Shown: one piece after another, positions 18,398 to 25,988 of the stretch
How positions within the stretch are numbered: position 1 is the first letter of the stretch
Layout: each line of letters opens with the position of its first letter
NCBI RefSeq assembly: GCF_000333035.1
Contig: NZ_BANU01000005.1
Location: 1-64,000 of the forward strand
Direction: 5' to 3'
DNA from: Gordonia sihwensis NBRC 108236
GTDB taxonomy: Bacteria > Actinomycetota > Actinomycetes > Mycobacteriales > Mycobacteriaceae
Length of the DNA: 64,000 nt
The notes under the pieces: generated by a model
Seen by the model: the letters and a program-made list of their open reading frames with translations, nothing else
Told to the model about the DNA's origin: nothing
The model's database searches: none
Translations under genes and position numbers: made by a program

Positions 18398-18937
18398 ATG
18401 CGATACCTGTTCGTCGGCTATGTGATCGCCGAGATCGCGGCCTTCTGGGCGATGGCGCACTTCCTCGGATTCGCCTGGGCATTCCTCATCACCGTGCTAG
18501 CCGCCGGCGTGGGGTTCGCGGTGCTCGGGCGCCGAGCCCGCACGCTGGGCACCGACATGCGCAAGGCGATGCGGAACGAGATCGGCGCGGGCCGCCCGAT
18601 CACCGACTCCGCTCTGTTCGCGGTCACCGCCACGCTCATGATCCTTCCCGGGATCGTGTCGACGATCGTCGGACTGTTGCTGATGACTCCGCCGGCGCGC
18701 CGCCTGCTGCGACCGGTGGTCGCCGCCACCGCTGCCCGCAGAGCCACGGCGATGGCCGGCCGGATGACGGTGATCGACCTCGGGGGCCGGCCCGCCGGCG
18801 GCCGAGGCTTCGGGTTCGGCGGGCACGGTTACGTCGACGGGACGGTCGAAGGCGTGGTCGTGGACACCACGGTGCGCAACCCGGACGGCTCGGTTCACGC
18901 CGACGTGCCGTCGCTGCCGCCGACCCGCCGCGACTGA
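18398..18937 (+). CDS. fxsA: FxsA family membrane protein
   Basis: 179 aa. Three or four hydrophobic segments in the first 115 residues (LFVGYVIAEIAAFWAMAHFL, FLITVLAAGVGFAVL, ALFAVTATLMILPGIVSTIV) match FxsA/YtzA, a cytoplasmic-membrane protein known in E. coli for relieving phage T7 exclusion; the general role is unknown. The motif GRPITDSAL and LLMTPPARR before the soluble tail are typical. The C-terminal 60 residues are Gly-rich and poorly conserved. GAGAGG precedes the ATG. An FxsA gene (Rv2053c) is also near ppm1 and rbpA in M. tuberculosis. Confidence 0.88.
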   Translation: MRYLFVGYVIAEIAAFWAMAHFLGFAWAFLITVLAAGVGFAVLGRRARTLGTDMRKAMRNEIGAGRPITDSALFAVTATLMILPGIVSTIVGLLLMTPPARRLLRPVVAATAARRATAMAGRMTVIDLGGRPAGGRGFGFGGHGYVDGTVEGVVVDTTVRNPDGSVHADVPSLPPTRRD

Positions 18938-19001
18938 GTAGTCCGTCACCTTGGCGAACCGCGACCGGCGCGGCAGAAGACCCGTCTGGGAGAATGACGG
19001 C

Positions 19002-20618
19002 GTGACGACGCAGCTGCTCCTCGGAGGCATGGTCTACTCCTCGCCGGCGGTACCCGACGCCACCGCGATGGCGGTGACCGACGGGACGGTCGTATGGGTA
19101 GGGACCGACGACGTCGGCCGGGCCCTGCACCCGGACGCGCACGTGATCGATCTGCAGGGACGGTTCGTCAGCCCCGCGTTCGTCGACTGCCATGTTCATC
19201 TCACCGACACCGGCATCGCGCTCGGCGGCCTCAACCTGTCCGGAGCCGGCAGCCGCTCGGAATGCCTGCGGATGCTGGCCGAGTACCTCTCCGAGCACGA
19301 TGAGGACCTCGTCTGGGGGCTCGGCTGGGACGCATCGGCGTGGTCGAGTGACGAGCCGGGCCAGGACTCGCCGCCGACCACGTCCGACATCGACGCCGTC
19401 GCCGGCGGCCGCGCCGTGTACCTTGCCCGGATCGATGAGCATTCGGCCGCGGCGTCGTCGGGGCTGCGCCGCCTGGTTCCGGGACTCGAGTCCGAGCACG
19501 GGTACTCGCCCGAACAGCCGCTCGTCGCGGACGCGCACCACCGGGTCCGCACCACAGCGCGCAATCTGATCGGTGCCACCGCGCGCAGGCGCGCCCAGTT
19601 GCGGGCCCTCGACCACGCGGCCGCCCGCGGTGTGGTCGCCGTCCACGAGAACGGCGGCCCCGACATCAGCGGGCTCGACGACTTCCGGTCGCTCGCCGAC
19701 CTCGACCACGGGGTCGGCGTGCGGCGGTACTGGGGCGAGGCGGCGTCGTCCGTCGACGAGGTGCGGCACATCCTCGACCGCACCGGGGCCGATGCCATCG
19801 GCGGCGACCTGTTCGTCGACGGCGCGCTCGGCTCCCACACCGCCTGGCTGTGCGAGCCCTACAGCGACTGGTCGAGCACCAGCGGTGTCAGCTACCTCTC
19901 CGAGCAGGTGATCCTCGATCACCTGCGCGCCACCACCGAGGCCCGCGTGCAGGCCGGCTTCCACATGATCGGTGACGCCGCCGCGGCCGCCGTCGCTCAG
20001 GCGATGGAGGTGTTGGCGGCCGAACTCGGCACGCCGGCCCTGGCGCGGTGCGTTCACCGTCTCGAACACGCGGAGATGGTGACCCGCGCCCAGGCCGAGA
20101 TCTTCGCCCGGTGCGGCGCCGTCGCGAGCATGCAGCCGCTGTTCGACGCCGCATGGGGAGGCACCGAGGATCTGTACGCCACGCGCCTCGGCGATCGGGG
20201 TACCGGGTTGAACGATTTCGCGATGCTCGCGAAGGCCGGAGTGTCCCTCGCCTTCTCCAGCGACTCCCCGGTGTGCGACATCGACCCGTGGTCCACCGTC
20301 CGGGCCGCGGCGCACCATCGCACGGCCTCGAGTTCGATCTCGCCGCGCGCCGCCTTCGCGGCGTGCACCCGGGGCGGCTGGCGCGCGGGCGGGGTCAACG
20401 ACGGCCTCACCGGAACGTTGGTCCCCGGTGCGCCCGCGCACTACGCCGTGTGGGAGGTGGACGAACTCGTGGTCGCAGCGGCCACCGAGAACGTGCAGCG
20501 GTGGTCCACCGATCCGCGCTCGCGGGTGCCGGCCCTGCCGGATGTGGCACCGGGAGCTCGACTGCCCGAGTGCGTCGAGACCGTCGCCGGAGGCCGGACC
20601 ATCTTCCGTCGCGCGTGA
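19002..20618 (+). CDS. Amidohydrolase, YtcJ-like (Amidohydro_3)
   Basis: 538 aa metal-dependent amidohydrolase with a TIM-barrel core flanked by a small beta-sandwich. Visible: the N-terminal sandwich strand (LLLGGMVYSSPAVPD), the metal site FVDCHVHLTD near residue 66, GDLFVDGALGSHTAWLCEPY, the His in VQAGFHMIGDAA, HRLEHAEMV and the Asp in LAFSSDSPVCDIDPW. Members hydrolyse formamides and other C-N bonds; the substrate is unknown. GTG 19002 follows GGGAG and a GAGAAT -10-like box; the stop overlaps the lnt start (GTGA), so it is cotranslated with lnt. Confidence 0.86.
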   Translation: MTTQLLLGGMVYSSPAVPDATAMAVTDGTVVWVGTDDVGRALHPDAHVIDLQGRFVSPAFVDCHVHLTDTGIALGGLNLSGAGSRSECLRMLAEYLSEHDEDLVWGLGWDASAWSSDEPGQDSPPTTSDIDAVAGGRAVYLARIDEHSAAASSGLRRLVPGLESEHGYSPEQPLVADAHHRVRTTARNLIGATARRRAQLRALDHAAARGVVAVHENGGPDISGLDDFRSLADLDHGVGVRRYWGEAASSVDEVRHILDRTGADAIGGDLFVDGALGSHTAWLCEPYSDWSSTSGVSYLSEQVILDHLRATTEARVQAGFHMIGDAAAAAVAQAMEVLAAELGTPALARCVHRLEHAEMVTRAQAEIFARCGAVASMQPLFDAAWGGTEDLYATRLGDRGTGLNDFAMLAKAGVSLAFSSDSPVCDIDPWSTVRAAAHHRTASSSISPRAAFAACTRGGWRAGGVNDGLTGTLVPGAPAHYAVWEVDELVVAAATENVQRWSTDPRSRVPALPDVAPGARLPECVETVAGGRTIFRRA

Positions 20619-22234
20619 CCGCCGTCCGTTGGTGGCAGCGGGTCCCGGTCGCCGCGGCGGCCGGCGGCCTGATGTACGCGTCGTTTCCGCCTCTGCACCA
20701 TGTGTGGTGGCTGGCGCCCGTCTCACTGGGGCTGCTGTACGCCGTCATGACCATCGGCCGCCCGTCGGTGAAGAGCTGCGCCGGGTCCGGCTTCGTCTTC
20801 GGCCTCGCCTTCTTCGTCCCGCTGCTGCCGTGGATAGGGGAGTACGTCGGACCACTGCCGTGGCTCGCGCTCGCCGCCGTGATGGCCGGCTATCTCGCGC
20901 TCTTCGGCGCTCTTGCGGCGGTCACCATGCGGCTGCGCGCGCGGCCGCTGTGGTTCGCACTCAGCTGGGTCACCGTCGAAGCCGTCCGCTCCGCCTTCCC
21001 CTTCGGTGGCTTTCCCTGGGGGCGTACCGCTTTCAGCCAGGTGGACGGCTGGTACCTGCCGCTCACGTCGGTGATCGGCGTTCCCGGCGTCTCCTTCGTG
21101 ATCGCGCTCAGCGGTGCCTCCGCGGCCGCTCTGCTCGGCAGGCTCCTGCATCGACCGACCAGGACCGCCCGATCGGCGGGTGCCGCTCTGGCGATCGCGG
21201 CGGTGGTCGTGCCCCTGGCCGCCGGTGCGGCGCTGTCGCGCATCGGAAGCCCGCTGACGTCGCCGGCCGGCACCAGCGACATCGCGGCCGTGCAGGGAAA
21301 CGTGCCGAGACTGGGTCTCGATTTCGACACCCAGCGCCGCGCCGTCCTCGACAATCACGTCCGGGAGACGCTCGGGCTCGCCGCCGAGATCGACTCCGGC
21401 CGGCGCAGCAGGCCCGACCTGGTGCTGTGGCCGGAGAACGCGGCCGACGCGCCTCCGACGGTGTACCGGGACTCCGCCGAGAGCATCCGGGCGGCCGTCA
21501 CGGCGGTGGGCGCCCCGGTGGCCTTCGGCACCTGGATTCCCCTCGACGGCGGCGGCACCACCAATACCGTGCTGCTCTGGGGCGAACACGGCGGATTCGC
21601 CGACGACCAGCCCTCGGGACGGTACGACAAGCACATCGTCCAGCCCTTCGGCGAATACCTCCCGTGGCGCAGCTTCTTCCGGGTCTTCTCGTCGTACGCC
21701 GATCGAGCCGGCGACTTCCGGCCGGGCACGGGACCCGCGGTCCTCACCGCGCACACCCGTCACGGAGACGTGGTGATGGGCGTGTCGACCTGCTGGGAGG
21801 TGGCTTTCGACCGCGCACCCGCGCAATCGGTTCGCGAAGGCGCACAGATCCTGTTCGTGCCGACCAACAATGCGACCTTCGGCAAGACCGACATGACCTA
21901 CCAGCAGCTGGCGATGTCGCAGGTCCGCGCCGTGGAGACGGGTCGCAGCGTCGTCGTGGCGGCCACCAGCGGAGTCAGCGCGCTCATCGCGCCGGACGGT
22001 TCGCTGATCGCCGAGAGCGAGATCTTCACACCCGACGTCCTGCAGGCCCGCATGGAGTTGCGGTCCGGGCAGACCCTCGCCGTCAGGCTCGGCCCCTGGC
22101 CGCAGCGGCTCGCTATCCTCGCCACGGTGGTGGCATTTTTGTACGCGCTGCGCGGACGCATTAGCCTCGATGTGTTCGCCGGTCGGAGGGGACCGGCCAC
22201 GAAGAAGGAGCACGATGGCCAGCAGGCAACCTGA
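20615..22234 (+). CDS. lnt: Apolipoprotein N-acyltransferase Lnt
   Basis: 539 aa polytopic membrane enzyme that N-acylates the Cys of lipoproteins. An N-terminal block of about six to eight membrane helices is followed by a nitrilase-like catalytic domain with the triad Glu ([12 protein letters not shown]), Lys ([16 protein letters not shown]) and Cys ([12 protein letters not shown]), and a last membrane helix ([14 protein letters not shown]). In M. tuberculosis it is the N-terminal half of a Lnt-Ppm1 fusion; here it is a separate protein whose last 20 bases overlap ppm1, as in M. smegmatis. The GTG start overlaps the amidohydrolase stop. Confidence 0.93.
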   Translation: MTAVRWWQRVPVAAAAGGLMYASFPPLHHVWWLAPVSLGLLYAVMTIGRPSVKSCAGSGFVFGLAFFVPLLPWIGEYVGPLPWLALAAVMAGYLALFGALAAVTMRLRARPLWFALSWVTVEAVRSAFPFGGFPWGRTAFSQVDGWYLPLTSVIGVPGVSFVIALSGASAAALLGRLLHRPTRTARSAGAALAIAAVVVPLAAGAALSRIGSPLTSPAGTSDIAAVQGNVPRLGLDFDTQRRAVLDNHVRETLGLAAEIDSGRRSRPDLVLWPENAADAPPTVYRDSAESIRAAVTAVGAPVAFGTWIPLDGGGTTNTVLLWGEHGGFADDQPSGRYDKHIVQPFGEYLPWRSFFRVFSSYADRAGDFRPGTGPAVLTAHTRHGDVVMGVSTCWEVAFDRAPAQSVREGAQILFVPTNNATFGKTDMTYQQLAMSQVRAVETGRSVVVAATSGVSALIAPDGSLIAESEIFTPDVLQARMELRSGQTLAVRLGPWPQRLAILATVVAFLYALRGRISLDVFAGRRGPATKKEHDGQQAT

Positions 22235-22991
22235 ATCGCGCATCGTCGGGGCGAACGGCGAGGGCGCCCTCGTGGTGATCCCGACCTTCAACGAGCGCGA
22301 GAACCTGCCACACATCGTCGGTCGCCTGTTGACCGCTCAGCAGGGCATTCACGTGCTGGTGGTCGACGACTCCAGCCCGGACGGCACGGGCGAGGTCGCC
22401 GACCGGCTCGCAGCGGACGACGCGGCGGCCCGCATTCACGTCATGCATCGCACCGTCAAGGACGGTCTGGGCAAGGCCTATCTGGCCGGATTCGCGTGGG
22501 GTCTGGAGCGTGACTACGCGGTCATCGTCGAGATGGACGCCGACGGCAGTCACGCTCCCGAGCAGTTGTTCCGGCTGCTGGAGGGCATCAATGAGGGCGC
22601 CGACCTGGTGATCGGTTCGCGATACGTTCCCGGCGGCGAGCTGGTGAACTGGCCCAAGCGCCGCGAGCTCCTCTCCAAGGGTGCCAACACGTATGCGCGG
22701 CTGGCGCTCGGCGCCAAGGTCAAAGACATCACCGCCGGTTACCGCGCTTTCCGCCGAGAGGTGCTGGAGAAGATCGGTCTCGATCAGGTGGAGTCGGCGG
22801 GCTACTGCTTCCAGATCGACCTCGCGTGGCGCTCGCTGCAGAACGGCTTCACGATCCGTGAGGTGCCGATCACCTTCACCGAACGCGAGATCGGCGAGTC
22901 GAAGATGGACGGCGGCGTGATCGCGGAATCGTTCCTCAATGTCGCCCGGTGGGGAATCCGCGGCCGCCTCGACAGGCTCCGCGGACGCTAG
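22215..22991 (+). CDS. ppm1: Polyprenol monophosphomannose synthase Ppm1
   Basis: 258 aa GT2 glycosyltransferase that moves mannose from GDP-mannose to polyprenyl phosphate, the donor for LM/LAM assembly and protein mannosylation. Motifs: [28 protein letters not shown] (nucleotide binding), [13 protein letters not shown] (DxD) and [10 protein letters not shown]. There is no membrane domain of its own, so it probably docks on Lnt, encoded just upstream and overlapping. AAGGAG precedes the ATG. A strong hairpin follows the gene. Confidence 0.94.
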   Translation: MASRQPESRIVGANGEGALVVIPTFNERENLPHIVGRLLTAQQGIHVLVVDDSSPDGTGEVADRLAADDAAARIHVMHRTVKDGLGKAYLAGFAWGLERDYAVIVEMDADGSHAPEQLFRLLEGINEGADLVIGSRYVPGGELVNWPKRRELLSKGANTYARLALGAKVKDITAGYRAFRREVLEKIGLDQVESAGYCFQIDLAWRSLQNGFTIREVPITFTEREIGESKMDGGVIAESFLNVARWGIRGRLDRLRGR

Positions 22992-23022
22992 TCTCCGGCA
23001 CGGGCTCGCACCCGGAAACGAA

Positions 23023-23057
23023 TCAGCCCCCGGAGAATCGATTTCTCCGGGGGCTGA
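23023..23057. terminator. Convergent terminator between ppm1 and rbpA
   Basis: A perfect 15-base stem (TCAGCCCCCGGAGAA and its complement) around a 5-base loop, placed between two converging genes. It lacks a U-run but its stability suggests it ends both transcripts. Confidence 0.75.
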
Positions 23058-23075
23058 CGTCGTATTGCGCCGCGG

Positions 23076-23420
23076 TTATGCCGAGCCGCCGCGCCGGCGC
23101 TGCTTGAGCAGGTCCAGACGTTCGGCCAGCAGCACCTCGAGTTCCTCTTCGGAGCGACGCTCCAGGAGCATGTCCCAGTGCGTGCGCGGCGGCTTGCCCT
23201 TCTTCTCCTCGGGCACGCCGCCTTCGAGGAGCTTGCCCTCCATGCCGTTCTTGCACGGCCACGTCGCGGGAATCTCCGCATCGTCGGCGAACGGGATGTC
23301 GAAGATCTCACCGTTGTCGGTGCGGTACTGGACGAGCCGACGCGGCGCGAGGTCGTGATCACGGTCGGTCTCGTAGCTCACCGCCCCGAGCCGGCTACCA
23401 CGCAGGACTCGATCAGCCAT
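23076..23420 (-). CDS. rbpA: RNA polymerase-binding protein RbpA
   Basis: 114 aa, full length. Actinobacterial transcription activator that binds the principal sigma factor and RNA polymerase and stabilises the open complex. Seen: N-terminal tail MADRVLRGSRLGAVSYETDR, the core with GEIFDIPFADDAEIPATWPC, and the C-terminal sigma-interaction helix LEVLLAERLDLLKQRRR. GAGGAAG lies five bases before the ATG. Same neighbour (ppm1) as in mycobacteria. Confidence 0.96.
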   Translation of the reverse strand: MADRVLRGSRLGAVSYETDRDHDLAPRRLVQYRTDNGEIFDIPFADDAEIPATWPCKNGMEGKLLEGGVPEEKKGKPPRTHWDMLLERRSEEELEVLLAERLDLLKQRRRGGSA

Positions 23421-23493
23421 GAAGTCTTCCTCTCAAACGGTCGGGTGACGGTGTCCATTCTACGCGGTCCACGACGTGGACGGCGTTCCACGG

Positions 23494-23499
23494 TACCGT
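23494..23499 (+). promoter_or_regulatory. -10 element of the zinc-ribbon gene (leaderless)
   Basis: TACCGT, six bases before the GTG at 23506; there is no Shine-Dalgarno. Confidence 0.5.
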
Positions 23500-23505
23500 C
23501 GTGAT

Positions 23506-23874
23506 GTGTCCGAATCCCCGGCTCCCGAAAGCCCTGCGAACGAACCGCAGTCTCGTCGCCGCCCGTACGCATGCGCCTGGTGCGGTCGTCAGATGGTGGA
23601 TTCGGAGCGGGGGCGCAGACGCAAGTACTGCAAGCGGTCGTGCCGGCAGCGCGCCTACGAACAGAGAACGCTCCTCGAGGGCACCTCTATTCCCGAGGAT
23701 GCGATCATCCTCAGCCACGCGGAGGCCGAAGACCTCGGAGACCGGATGTTCGCGCTCCGCTGCGCTGCGGAGGACTTGTCGACCGCACTCGGGGAGAAGG
23801 CCGATCGTCAGACGCTGACCGACCTGGCCGCCGAGGTCCTGCGGCTGGCGAGTGAGGCCGAACGGTTGCGTTGA
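23506..23874 (+). CDS. Small putative zinc-ribbon protein, unknown function
   Basis: 122 aa. After a Pro/Ser-rich leader comes a compact Cys cluster: YACAWCGRQM and, 16 residues on, KYCKRSCRQRAYEQR (CxxC...CxxxC), surrounded by Arg/Lys, as expected for a small zinc-binding nucleic-acid or protein-contact module. The second half is helical and acidic (HAEAEDLGDRMFALRCAAED, then LAAEVLRLASEAERL), possibly a coiled coil. I do not recognise the family by name. GTG 23506 is chosen for the -10 element before it. It is followed by a nucleotidyl cyclase gene in the same direction. Confidence 0.75.
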   Translation: MSESPAPESPANEPQSRRRPYACAWCGRQMVDSERGRRRKYCKRSCRQRAYEQRTLLEGTSIPEDAIILSHAEAEDLGDRMFALRCAAEDLSTALGEKADRQTLTDLAAEVLRLASEAERLR

Positions 23875-23942
23875 TCGCCGGCTGCCGAGCCGGGAGAGGC
23901 AGGTCACGGACTTCCGGAGCCGGCGGCGCGCGCGAACGCCGT

Positions 23943-23948
23943 TAAGAT
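23943..23948 (+). promoter_or_regulatory. -10 element of the cyclase gene (leaderless)
   Basis: TAAGAT, seven bases before the GTG at 23956; no ribosome site lies between them. Confidence 0.5.
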
Positions 23949-23955
23949 CGTCAGA

Positions 23956-24756
23956 GTGAACGACGAACGGCGCGACGACTCGGCCCCCGACGTCGTCTCC
24001 GTGCGTCCTCTTCACCGGGCGGGGGAACTGCTCGCGCGCACCGATGAGAGCCAGGCGGCTGTTCGGGCCGCTCAGATCGCGCGCAGGCTCGCGCCGGTGG
24101 ACGGCCGACTCCCGTCCGGCGACCGCACCTCCGACCGGGTCGCCCGCCTCCTCAACGACGTGCGGCCCGACCGTCCCAGCGCGATCCGGGAACTCGGTCT
24201 GGCCTCGGTGGCCGTCTGGCAGTCGCTCATCGAACGCAGACGCCCCGACCCGGCCGGTCCGATCCCGGCCACGATTCTCTTCACCGACCTCGTCGGCTTC
24301 TCGTCCTGGGCGCTGCGCGCCGGAGACGACCAGGTGCTGGAGTTGTTGACCGCCGTCAACGCTGCGTGCGAGGAGGTGATCAGGGCGCACGGCGGCCAGG
24401 TGGTGAAAACGCTCGGCGACGGCACGATGGCAGTCTTCCTCGATCCGGGGGAGGCTATCGCCGCAGCTCACGAGGCGGTGGGTGCGGTGAGCGCGATCGT
24501 AGTCGGCGGCTTCCGGCCGGCTCTGCGCGCCGGGCTGCACACCGGCACCCCGCGAGCGGTCGGTTCGGATTTCCTCGGTGTGGACGTGAACATCGCGGCG
24601 CGGGTCTGCGATGCGGCGGGCGGTGGCGAGGTGTATGCGAGCGAGTCCGCCCTCGACCAGCTCGATCCCGATGACTATGTGCTCCGCCGCAAGCGGTTCA
24701 AGGCCAAGGGCGTACCGCGCGAACTCCAGGTGTTCCGCGTCGTTCCGCGGTACTGA
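23956..24756 (+). CDS. Class III adenylate/guanylate cyclase
   Basis: 266 aa soluble protein with a class III cyclase catalytic domain at about 103-262. All six canonical residues are visible: metal Asp111 (ILFTDLVGFS) and Asp155 (KTLGDGTMAVF), base-selecting Lys151 and Asp205 (VGSDFLGVDVN), and transition-state Asn212 and Arg216 (VNIAARVCDA). The Lys/Asp pair favours ATP, so cAMP is the likely product. The N-terminal 100 residues are helical and match nothing I recognise; they may be a regulatory domain. The 94-aa gene downstream starts two bases after the stop. Confidence 0.88.
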   Translation: MNDERRDDSAPDVVSVRPLHRAGELLARTDESQAAVRAAQIARRLAPVDGRLPSGDRTSDRVARLLNDVRPDRPSAIRELGLASVAVWQSLIERRRPDPAGPIPATILFTDLVGFSSWALRAGDDQVLELLTAVNAACEEVIRAHGGQVVKTLGDGTMAVFLDPGEAIAAAHEAVGAVSAIVVGGFRPALRAGLHTGTPRAVGSDFLGVDVNIAARVCDAAGGGEVYASESALDQLDPDDYVLRRKRFKAKGVPRELQVFRVVPRY

Positions 24757-24758
24757 CG

Positions 24759-25043
24759 ATGCCCTTCGACGACGACGAGCTGGAAGAGTTCTACCGGCGC
24801 ATCGAATCGCGGACCGCGGCGGCGAATGCGCGTCCGCGCAAGCGCAGGCGCCAGGTGCCCCGCGTGCAGTTCGCCTGTCCGACGCCGGAGAAGATCGCCT
24901 ATCCGTCGCAGGCGGCGGTGACCGGCGCGATCCTGGCGGTGGCTCGCAACTCTCGAGGTCGCCCCAGCCTTCGGTCATACGAATGTGTGTGCGGCGCATG
25001 GCATCTCACGAGTGCCATACCCCGCCCGCCGGGCAGCCGGTGA
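24759..25043 (+). CDS. Small Cys-containing protein, unknown function
   Basis: 94 aa. Acidic N-terminus (MPFDDDELEEFYRRIESR), a basic stretch RPRKRRRQVPR, then a C-terminal module with VQFACPTP, AYPSQAAVTGAI and YECVCGAWHLTS: a Cys...CxC-G-x-WH pattern that may bind a metal. Similar short actinobacterial proteins with the C-x-CG-x-WHLT end exist but have no assigned function. Starts two bases after the cyclase, so the two are probably cotranscribed. Confidence 0.7.
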   Translation: MPFDDDELEEFYRRIESRTAAANARPRKRRRQVPRVQFACPTPEKIAYPSQAAVTGAILAVARNSRGRPSLRSYECVCGAWHLTSAIPRPPGSR

Positions 25044-25064
25044 TCCGGGTGCCCGGCGACGGCG

Positions 25065-25928
25065 TCACTGCCCGCGGAAGTTCGGCGGACGCTTCTCGAA
25101 GACGGCGGTGACCGCCTCGGTGAGATCGTCGCTCGGCAGGAAGGCCGCGTTCCACGCCGCGACGTAGCGGAGGCTGTCGTCGACGCGCGCGCTCCGGCTG
25201 TGATCGAGGACATCCTTGACGCCCTGCACTACGAGGGGAGCGTTGGCCGCGATCTCGGCCGCGATCCCCCGCGCGGCGGCAAGGGTGGCGTCCTTGTCGT
25301 CGTACACGTCGCTGACGAGACCGATCTTCTCTGCGCGAGCGGCATCGATGTCCTTGCCGGTCAGCGCGAGTTCACGGGTGTGACCTTCGCCGATGATCAG
25401 CGGCAGCCGGGCGAGCGAGCCCATGTCCGCGACGATGGCGACCTTGACTTCGCGCACGCTGAACTTCGCGTCGGCGCTGGCCACCCGGATGTCGGCGGCG
25501 CTGATCAGGTCGACGGCACCGCCGATGCACCAGCCCGAGATCGCGGCGACGACCGGCTTGCGGCAGTCGGCGACGGCGTCGATGGCCCGCTGCATGCGCT
25601 TGATGGTGTGGTGGAACTCAGTGCGCGGACCGGCCTTCGCATCCGGGGCCAGCACCTTGCCGAAGTCGCCCATCATCGCGGGCAGGTCGAGGCCGAACGA
25701 GAAGTGCTTGCCCGATCCGGAGAGCACCACTGCGCGCACATCCGGGTCCGCGTCGATCGCCTCGAACAGCGGGGCGGACTCGGCCCAGAAGTCGGGGCCC
25801 TGAGCGTTGCCCTTGCTGGGGCCGATGAGCGTCACCTCGGCGACGTGATCGGCGACGGTCACCTCGAACGCCTTGTAGGGATGCGTCCGGTATGCGGGGG
25901 AGTCCGTGAGAGTCTTGTCCTGAGTCAC
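25065..25928 (-). CDS. Crotonase-fold protein, dienoyl-CoA isomerase-like
   Basis: 287 aa enoyl-CoA hydratase/isomerase superfamily protein. The CoA/oxyanion segments are KHFSFGLDLPAMMGD and AISGWCIGGAVDLISAADIR. The acidic residues after them (SVREVKVAIVADMGSLARL) are an E and a D in the spacing of delta3,5-delta2,4-dienoyl-CoA isomerase (ECH1), not the Glu/Glu pair of ordinary hydratases. Likely role: isomerising 3,5-dienoyl-CoA in beta-oxidation of unsaturated acids. GTG 25928 is preferred to GTG 25946. A 34-base perfect palindrome lies 14 bases upstream. Confidence 0.85.
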   Translation of the reverse strand: MTQDKTLTDSPAYRTHPYKAFEVTVADHVAEVTLIGPSKGNAQGPDFWAESAPLFEAIDADPDVRAVVLSGSGKHFSFGLDLPAMMGDFGKVLAPDAKAGPRTEFHHTIKRMQRAIDAVADCRKPVVAAISGWCIGGAVDLISAADIRVASADAKFSVREVKVAIVADMGSLARLPLIIGEGHTRELALTGKDIDAARAEKIGLVSDVYDDKDATLAAARGIAAEIAANAPLVVQGVKDVLDHSRSARVDDSLRYVAAWNAAFLPSDDLTEAVTAVFEKRPPNFRGQ

Positions 25929-25942
25929 GGACCCGATGCTAC

Positions 25943-25976
25943 CCACCCGGGGTTACTCATGAGTAACCCCGGGTGG
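25943..25976. promoter_or_regulatory. 34-base perfect palindrome upstream of the crotonase gene
   Basis: A perfect inverted repeat centred at 25959/25960 with core GTTACTCATGAGTAAC and G/C arms. It fills the 60-base gap between the stop of the alpha/beta-hydrolase gene and the start of the crotonase gene, both on the minus strand. It could be a TetR-type operator (the core resembles such sites) or a terminator hairpin for the upstream gene; there is no loop or U-run to favour a terminator. Confidence 0.6.
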
Positions 25977-25988
25977 ATCCGGCAGTCG

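Noticed and set aside
15937..18399. 820-codon open frame antisense to cobN
   Set aside because: Its translation is Arg/Gly/Val/His-rich without motifs and mirrors the third-codon GC bias of cobN; a shadow frame.
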